From NCBI GenBank assembly GCA_030040595.1, contig JASHTL010000041.1, positions 1-11,266 on the forward strand: 11,266 nt of DNA, given 5' to 3'. Each line of letters starts with the position of its first letter. Position 1 is the first letter of the stretch. The translations under genes and the position numbers were made by a program. Under the pieces are notes generated by a model, which was not told the DNA's origin, did not search any database, and was given only the letters and a program-made list of their open reading frames with translations. Of this stretch, positions 7,716 to 11,266 are shown in pieces. The DNA comes from Microcaldota archaeon (GTDB lineage Archaea > Micrarchaeota > Micrarchaeia > Micrarchaeales > CABMGC01).

Positions 7716-7946
7716 TTAACCCTCCACAACAACCCTGTAGTAAAAATACGCGTTGCCGTTGTCGCTCCTGTGCACTTTCACGACATGGCCTGGCCTTGCG
7801 CCCAGCTTCCTGCACTGCGGATCGCTCTCGAGTATCTTCGGAAGATTCTCAAGAGTTATGCGCTTGTCCTGCAGAAGCTCGTTTACCTCCTTAAGCTTAA
7901 GTATCTCATGTACCGGTACAATCTCATGGTCGCTTCTACCTGCCAA
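7716..7946 (-). CDS. rpoH: DNA-directed RNA polymerase subunit H
   Basis: RpoH is the archaeal counterpart of the C-terminal domain of eukaryotic Rpb5, in the jaw near downstream DNA. The family pattern is plain: HEIVPVHEILKLKEVNELL, LPKILESDPQCRKLGARPGHVVKVHR and the ending YFYYRVVVEG. A TTG start at 7946 gives 76 residues, the usual size, with AGGTGGATC immediately upstream. The open frame continues to a TTG at 8006, but that stretch contains the TATATATA box and has no family similarity, so it is leader DNA. A GTG at 7967 is the other candidate. The gene heads the rpo operon, in the standard archaeal position before rpoB2. Confidence 0.93.
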   Translation of the reverse strand: MAGRSDHEIVPVHEILKLKEVNELLQDKRITLENLPKILESDPQCRKLGARPGHVVKVHRSDNGNAYFYYRVVVEG

Positions 7947-7992
7947 AGATCCACCTAAAACGAGCACTAACGTTGACGCGCATGCCGTAAGG

Positions 7993-8015
7993 TATATATA
8001 TGACAACCTTTATAA
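7993..8015 (-). promoter_or_regulatory. Promoter of the rpo operon (TATA boxes)
   Basis: On the minus strand TTATAAA (about 8015-8009) and TATATATA (8000-7993) stand in a row upstream of rpoH. Initiation about 25 bases downstream of either would fall at roughly 7970-7988, leaving a 25-40-base leader before the TTG at 7946. This leader contains the AGGTGGATC ribosome-binding site. Which box is used cannot be told from the sequence. Confidence 0.65.
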
Positions 8016-8050
8016 CTCCTCCGCTTGTCCCTTTTACTGCCACTATTTCT

Positions 8051-8092
8051 AAAAAACGAGGGCTTTGTCGGCAAAAGTTGATTTTACCGACA
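8051..8092 (-). terminator. Hairpin plus T-run terminator of the four-helix membrane gene
   Basis: Read on the minus strand, TGTCGGTAAAA (8092-8082) pairs with TTTTGCCGACA (8076-8066) over 11 base pairs with one G-U pair and a 5-base loop. Nine bases later comes a run of six T (8056-8051). It lies 24 bases after the stop of the 8550-8116 gene. The plus-strand version would have a C-A mismatch instead of the G-U pair, so the structure favours minus-strand RNA. A second upstream copy of the left arm (8114-8103) could pair with the same right arm instead. Confidence 0.6.
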
Positions 8093-8112
8093 GATTAAGC
8101 AATTTACCGACA
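8083..8112 (+). repeat. Direct repeat TTTACCGACA, 20-base period
   Basis: TTTACCGACA occurs at 8083-8092 and again at 8103-8112, a spacing of exactly 20 bases. The second copy extends to CCGACAAAA (8107-8115), which ends right at the stop codon of the membrane gene. The same CCGACAAAA occurs at 8561-8569 beyond its start. Confidence 0.75.
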
Positions 8113-8115
8113 AAA

Positions 8116-8550
8116 TTACTTATTCTTGTTCAGGACTACCTGTATTGTACCAAAAACCGTGCTAAGAACTCCTAAAAAGGCAAGTACCAAAGTTATCCAA
8201 AAGAATAGACTTGGCTGTACTGACTGGCCGCTTGTATTAGGACAAGATATGAATTGCGTTCCAGAACCTACATAAAGAATACCGAACAGCATAAGTATCG
8301 CTAACAAGCAAATTGGCAAAGAAATTACCAACCTGGCAAGTTTCGAGCCTTTTAATAATAATAGAGACACGCCTAGCAGTATAAAGATCAGTCCAACTAC
8401 AATCGAAAGCGGTATTAGGGGGTTTACCTGGCCAATTGTTAAGATATTGGGACTACACGGTTGAATGGTAAAAGTATTGACTGCTCCTTCCAAGATGCCA
8501 GATACAAGAATTAAGATTCCGCCAAATGGAGCGAAAATACCCTTGTTCAT
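8116..8550 (-). CDS. Four-helix membrane protein, unknown function
   Basis: The 144-residue product has four hydrophobic segments at about residues 7-27, 45-66, 71-94 and 115-140, and a short basic end (NKNK). The loops after helices 1 and 3 are on the same side and each has one Cys followed by Pro (C32, C103), so an extracytoplasmic disulphide is possible. No family is recognised. The ATG at 8550 is preceded on the minus strand by TATTATTAAG (about 8581-8572), which would place initiation very near the ATG, a nearly leaderless message. Its AT-rich codons differ from those of the rpo genes. It is flanked on both sides by CCGACA motifs. It could be an accessory or recently acquired gene, and function cannot be assigned. 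Confidence 0.75.
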   Translation of the reverse strand: MNKGIFAPFGGILILVSGILEGAVNTFTIQPCSPNILTIGQVNPLIPLSIVVGLIFILLGVSLLLLKGSKLARLVISLPICLLAILMLFGILYVGSGTQFISCPNTSGQSVQPSLFFWITLVLAFLGVLSTVFGTIQVVLNKNK

Positions 8551-8560
8551 AATCGTTATT

Positions 8561-8586
8561 CCGACAAAACTCTTAATAATACGACA
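8561..8586 (+). repeat. CGACA motif pair around the TATA box, 20-base period
   Basis: CCGACAAAA at 8561-8569 and ACGACAGAA at 8581-8589 are spaced exactly 20 bases, the same period as the pair on the other side of the membrane gene. On the minus strand they read TGTCG and bracket the TATTATTAAG box of the 8550-8116 gene, which is where a repressor or activator site would be expected. Confidence 0.55.
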
Positions 8587-8661
8587 GAATTTACTTTTTC
8601 ATACAAAGCCAAAAATGGGGCTTTCTAGAAATAATCGTACCTTCTCGACAAACACGGAAAG

Positions 8662-8669
8662 CTATAAGA
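8662..8669 (+). promoter_or_regulatory. TATA box of the asparaginase-like gene
   Basis: CTATAAGA lies about 27 bases before the ATG at 8693, so transcription would begin at or just before the start codon (leaderless). A further CGACA motif (8646-8650) stands 12 bases upstream of the box. Confidence 0.55.
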
Positions 8670-8692
8670 GCATTCTATTGTATAAGATTGCT

Positions 8693-9229
8693 ATGACTGC
8701 AGATGCAACCAGAATACACATCATTCTTGCCGGAGGCACTATAGATTCAGTATGGGACCCTGTTAAAGACACGGCAATCCCGGCTAAAGAATCGGAAACA
8801 GCAAAATATCTTAAATATTTAGTTAAGACAGGCAAAGTTTATGTAAAATTCAAGTTCACACAAGTTGTAATGAAAGATAGTCGGGATCTTACAAGGGATG
8901 ATATAAATAAAATATACAAAACAATAGTCAAAAGCCCATATAGGAAAATAATAATAACACACGGCACGTATACGATGCCAGATACGGCTCGTTTTATAAA
9001 AAACAATATGGGAAAAACTGATAAAACAATTATTTTAACTGGTGCGCTCATCCCACTGCAGGGGTTCCAGAAATCCGACGCGCCATTTAACCTTGGATAT
9101 TCCATTGCTCAGTTAGAACATCTAAAGCCTGGCGTATACCTATGCGCTAACGCTCATGTGTTTAATCCAGAAGAAGTGGCAAAAGACATGTCAAAGGCCC
9201 AATTCTATTCCGCTTTTAAGAAACATTAA
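8693..9229 (+). CDS. Short asparaginase N-domain-like protein, altered catalytic motif
   Basis: The 178-residue product matches only the N-terminal domain of L-asparaginases (about 330 residues in full). Features seen are IILAGGTID at 10-18 (Thr16 matches the nucleophile Thr), IIITHGTYTMPDTARFI at 86-102, TIILTGALIP at 112-121 and SDAPFNLGYSIA at 128-139. In active asparaginases the second motif is HGTDTM; here Tyr93 replaces the catalytic Asp. The C-terminal domain that completes the active site is absent. Short single-domain relatives of this kind exist and their role is unclear, so asparaginase activity should not be assumed. The open frame extends upstream to 8465, but the similarity begins at about 8711 and the TATA box at 8662 fixes the start at 8693. 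Codon use is AT-rich. Confidence 0.8.
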   Translation: MTADATRIHIILAGGTIDSVWDPVKDTAIPAKESETAKYLKYLVKTGKVYVKFKFTQVVMKDSRDLTRDDINKIYKTIVKSPYRKIIITHGTYTMPDTARFIKNNMGKTDKTIILTGALIPLQGFQKSDAPFNLGYSIAQLEHLKPGVYLCANAHVFNPEEVAKDMSKAQFYSAFKKH

Positions 9230-9298
9230 GTTTTTCCACAGAATATCTATTAAACTAGGAAACTGGACCGCATTACTTATTTTTCCGAAGTACCACAC

Positions 9299-9320
9299 CT
9301 ATAAGCAATGTATTTTAAGC
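9299..9320 (+). promoter_or_regulatory. Possible promoter of the tautomerase gene
   Basis: Two TATA-like stretches precede the gene: CTATAAGC (9299-9306) and TATTTTAAG (9311-9319). The second would place initiation a few bases before the ATG at 9348, the first about 20 bases before it. TGTGAT just ahead of the ATG is a weak ribosome-binding match. Confidence 0.4.
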
Positions 9321-9347
9321 GATACTGCCTAATCTTATTGTGATACC

Positions 9348-9788
9348 ATGCCAATGATCGATGTTTATGCTGCATCTGACATGTTCCCTGCAGGCTCTGA
9401 CGGCAAGCTTGGAAAGGAGCTGACTATGGCAGTGCTACACGCAGAAGGTGTTTCTACGCCAGGTCCGTTCCATCTCAATAATACTGCGGTATTTATCCAC
9501 CGTATGGAATCAAATGCGATTCATACCGCCGCTACGGATTCGGCACGCGTTGTGCGCGTTCAGGTAATCACTCCTCCAGGCGCACTGTCACGCGAGGGCC
9601 AGAAGCAGCTCACCAAGGAGATTACAGAGATAGTCACTAAATTCTCAGGCGATTCTTCCCAAAAGGACAGGACTTGGGTACTGCTAAGCGAGGCTGCCGA
9701 AGGCGGCTGGGGAATTGCAGGCACCGCATTCGGAAAGCAGGAATTCGCGGATCTCGCTAAAAGAGCCGCTGCTGCTAAGGGCAAGTAA
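9348..9788 (+). CDS. Tautomerase-superfamily protein
   Basis: The 146-residue protein begins MPMIDVY. The Pro after the initiator Met is the catalytic base of the tautomerase/MIF superfamily once Met is removed. Two related beta-alpha-beta halves can be inferred: one from residue 2 to about 35 and one from VVRVQVITPP (about 68-77) through the helix REGQKQLTKEITEIVTKFSG, followed by the conserved-looking TWVLLSEAAEGGWGIAGTAFG. This looks like the fused two-unit members of the superfamily, whose substrates are small keto acids and related compounds. The exact reaction cannot be read from the sequence. The closest resemblance I recall is to tautomerase family proteins common in bacteria such as actinobacteria, which hints at transfer. 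It is monocistronic by spacing. Confidence 0.85.
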   Translation: MPMIDVYAASDMFPAGSDGKLGKELTMAVLHAEGVSTPGPFHLNNTAVFIHRMESNAIHTAATDSARVVRVQVITPPGALSREGQKQLTKEITEIVTKFSGDSSQKDRTWVLLSEAAEGGWGIAGTAFGKQEFADLAKRAAAAKGK

Positions 9789-9838
9789 TCTCTCTAAACC
9801 TCGGATTAATTCAACGGTCCTTGACTTGTTCAGCAAGA

Positions 9839-9843
9839 TTTTT
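9839..9843 (+). terminator. Possible T-run terminator after the tautomerase gene
   Basis: A TTTTT run lies 50 bases after the stop codon with no clear hairpin. Archaeal termination commonly uses such T-runs, but one short run is weak evidence. Confidence 0.25.
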
Positions 9844-9930
9844 CGATGGAACTTCATAGGAATAATCGGATTTTCAGACAAAATAAGTATCATTTAAGAA
9901 TCGTAGAAAATAATATATCCATGGCAATCT

Positions 9931-9980
9931 ATAAAAGGACTTCTTACCGCGAAATAAACAAACAAAAATCTTTTATATTA
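9931..9980 (+). promoter_or_regulatory. Promoter region of pyrB with two TATA-like boxes
   Basis: TATAAAAG (9931-9938) is a near-ideal TATA box, and TTTTATATTA (9971-9980) is a second. Initiation about 25 bases after the second would be within about 6 bases of the pyrB ATG at 10007, giving a nearly leaderless message. Use of the first would give a leader of about 45 bases. The 218-base gap 9789-10006 shows no other convincing gene. Confidence 0.5.
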
Positions 9981-10006
9981 GGTCAAATCTCAAGTAAGAG
10001 ATATCG

Positions 10007-10981
10007 ATGGTTAGAGCCCAAAAGCCAAAAGGGAACGGCGAACGCAACGGCCCCCTATTCAGAAGGGATGTAATATCAATAGGGGATCTAACTCCTGACA
10101 ATATTAAAGACGTGCTTAGAGTCAGCGAAGATATGCGCAAACGCTTTAAGAACGGCCCTGAATCGGAAGGAGAGCGGTATCTGGAAAGGCGAATTGTCGC
10201 AAGCGTATTCTTGGAGCCTAGCACAAGGACAAGACTCAGCTTCGAAAGCGCAGCCCAGCGTCTTGGCGGAGGAGTCATAACAATCGCAACTAAAGGACAG
10301 ACATCGATGGATAAAGGGGAGACCCTAGCAGACACCATAGGGATGCTGCAGGACTATGCAAGCCTTATAGTGCTAAGGCAGAGCGAAAACGGAGGGGCAA
10401 GGCTGGCTGCTGATATATCAAGAGTTCCAGTGATAAATGCCGGAGACGGCACTGGTGAGCACCCGACACAAGCCCTGTTGGATTTATTCACGATAAAAAG
10501 ACTGAAAGGAAGGATATCTGACCTGAACATCGCAATAGTCGGCGACCTGCTAAATGGAAGAACGGTGCATTCGCTTGCCTACGCCCTAGGAATGTTCGGA
10601 AATCATATCACATTCATAGCCCCTGAGAGGTTGCAGGTTCCCAATTCGGTGATAGAAACCGTAAGTGCTGGTAACACTGTCTCAGTGGCACCCGACCTTT
10701 CTGCGGCATACGGTGCGGATATAGTATATATGACAAGGGTACAGAGGGAAAGGTTCGCTGATCCCGACGAATATGAAAAATTCAGATCAGTTTATACCAT
10801 TAACATGGCATTTCTCAAAGCTGCCGGAAAGGATGTGAGGATAATGCATCCCCTTCCAAGGGTAGACGAAGTCGCAGTTGAGGTTGACAAGACACCAAAT
10901 GCTGCGTACTTTGCCCAGGCAAAAAATGGCACTCCTGTGCGCATGGCCCTTTTGGCAATGATCCTTAGGGGAATAGGATAA
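10007..10981 (+). CDS. pyrB: Aspartate carbamoyltransferase catalytic chain
   Basis: PyrB joins carbamoyl phosphate and L-aspartate to form carbamoyl aspartate, the committed step of pyrimidine synthesis. The 324 residues carry the family motifs: FLEPSTRTRLSFESA (STRTR at 72-76, carbamoyl phosphate binding), SMDKGE with Lys103, Arg124, GEHPTQALLDL with His152 and Gln155, GDLLNGRTVHSLA with Arg185, TRVQRER at 243-249 for aspartate, and HPLPR at 281-285. All key residues are present. The common His-Pro after Arg124 is Gln-Ser here. An N-terminal extension of about 16 residues, rich in Lys, Gly and Asn, precedes the normal start of similarity, and no later start codon is available. In many archaea pyrI (regulatory chain) follows pyrB; here it does not. 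Confidence 0.96.
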   Translation: MVRAQKPKGNGERNGPLFRRDVISIGDLTPDNIKDVLRVSEDMRKRFKNGPESEGERYLERRIVASVFLEPSTRTRLSFESAAQRLGGGVITIATKGQTSMDKGETLADTIGMLQDYASLIVLRQSENGGARLAADISRVPVINAGDGTGEHPTQALLDLFTIKRLKGRISDLNIAIVGDLLNGRTVHSLAYALGMFGNHITFIAPERLQVPNSVIETVSAGNTVSVAPDLSAAYGADIVYMTRVQRERFADPDEYEKFRSVYTINMAFLKAAGKDVRIMHPLPRVDEVAVEVDKTPNAAYFAQAKNGTPVRMALLAMILRGIG

Positions 10982-11007
10982 AAATAGTAAACCTGCTGTG
11001 CGGTAGT

Positions 11008-11029
11008 AATTTTTCGACAAATACGAAAT
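11008..11029. terminator. Possible shared terminator between convergent genes
   Basis: TTTCG (11012-11016) and CGAAA (11024-11028) form a short 5-bp inverted repeat with a 7-base loop. It sits next to T-rich sequence on the plus strand (TTTTT at 11010-11014), with a shorter T stretch on the minus strand. It lies between the pyrB stop and the stop of the convergent gene at the right edge. The stem is weak. Confidence 0.35.
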
Positions 11030-11042
11030 TTCTGTAAATAAT

Positions 11043-11266
11043 TCATAGCTTTCTCAAAGTTTTCCTCTTAAAGGAACTGTGTATCAGCGCATACGCGATT
11101 CTGCCATCCTTATATTTAGTTGGAAAACCAATAACGGACTTACAATTTTGGCACACAAGTTCAGGGAATTCTTCTATCTTTCTATGTTTCTTATCATACT
11201 GCAGCTTCGAGTATTCTTTTGGCTCAAATATCCTGTTTAGATAACATCTTTTTAGCCAACCAGGTC
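11043..11266 (-). CDS. Partial protein with CxxC motif (C-terminal 73 residues), unknown
   Basis: A minus-strand frame enters from beyond the right edge and stays open for 73 codons to a TGA at 11045-11043. The visible part has a basic segment (KLQYDKKHRKIEE), then a CQNC zinc-knuckle-like pair, the stretch SVIGFPTKYKDGRIAYALIH, and a basic tail (SFKRKTLRKL). One CxxC pair suggests half of a zinc ribbon whose other half might lie upstream of the pair (a lone Cys is 31 residues before it) or outside the window. The sequence has the composition of a real charged protein and ends convergently with pyrB at a sensible distance. The start and family cannot be determined from here. Confidence 0.65.
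   Translation of the reverse strand, partial: PGWLKRCYLNRIFEPKEYSKLQYDKKHRKIEEFPELVCQNCKSVIGFPTKYKDGRIAYALIHSSFKRKTLRKL

Noticed and set aside
8622..8631. Perfect palindrome TTTCTAGAAA in the divergent promoter region
   Set aside because: Ten AT-rich bases are easily expected by chance, with no second copy at a promoter in the window. Noted only as a possible operator core.
8050..8650. Possible CRISPR-like array or transposon from the repeated CCGACA motifs
   Set aside because: The copies are only 6-10 bases long and vary in flanks and orientation. There are no spacers of regular length, no transposase and no long terminal inverted repeats.
8465..8692. N-terminal extension of the asparaginase-like frame
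   Set aside because: It is antisense to the start of the membrane gene and includes the TATA box. Similarity to the family begins only after 8693.
9920..10073. 50-codon frame starting ATG before pyrB and overlapping its start
   Set aside because: It contains the likely TATA box of pyrB, overlaps the pyrB start by 67 bases and has no recognisable features.

Overview
This window is from an archaeon. The evidence is a gene run for a multi-subunit RNA polymerase with RpoH, a separate A' and A'', and a split B subunit, followed by a one-domain Sm-like (LSm) protein. Archaeal TATA boxes also sit about 25-30 bases before several starts. The lineage cannot be fixed by reading alone. The unusual gene order after rpoA2, the strongly drifted RNA polymerase active-centre residues and the tiny membrane proteins would fit a fast-evolving archaeon, perhaps of the DPANN/Micrarchaeota type, but this is a tentative inference.

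Layout, left to right. Positions 1-7946 are all on the minus strand. Read in the direction of transcription the order is rpoH (7946-7716), rpoB2 (7694-6219), rpoB1 (6213-4387), rpoA1 (4378-1796), rpoA2 (1792-737), the LSm gene (681-454), a two-helix membrane protein (449-225) and a one-helix membrane protein (199-11). Spacings within the rpo genes are 3-21 bases, so they very probably form one operon. It starts at TATA-like boxes near 7993-8015 and makes most of the catalytic core of RNA polymerase. LSm and the two membrane proteins may be read through from it or from a weak promoter in the 55-base gap after rpoA2.

Positions about 8050-8692 are AT-rich and different in character. They hold a minus-strand four-helix membrane protein of unknown function (8550-8116), a hairpin with a T-run after its end, and a set of recurring CCGACA motifs on both sides of it, two pairs of which are spaced exactly 20 bases apart. 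The gap 8551-8692 is a divergent promoter region.

Positions 8693-10981 are on the plus strand and look like three separately promoted genes: a short asparaginase N-domain-like protein with an altered catalytic motif, a tautomerase-superfamily protein with the catalytic Pro2, and pyrB (aspartate carbamoyltransferase catalytic chain). No pyrI follows pyrB. At the right edge a minus-strand gene enters the window; only the last 73 codons of a CxxC-containing protein are seen, convergent with pyrB.

I found no CRISPR array, tRNA, rRNA, insertion sequence or toxin-antitoxin pair. The most unusual content is at residue level: a bridge helix in A' that departs from the near-universal pattern, loss of the conserved Glu in the GYN-ED motif of B', and an Asp in place of one zinc-ligand Cys of B'.
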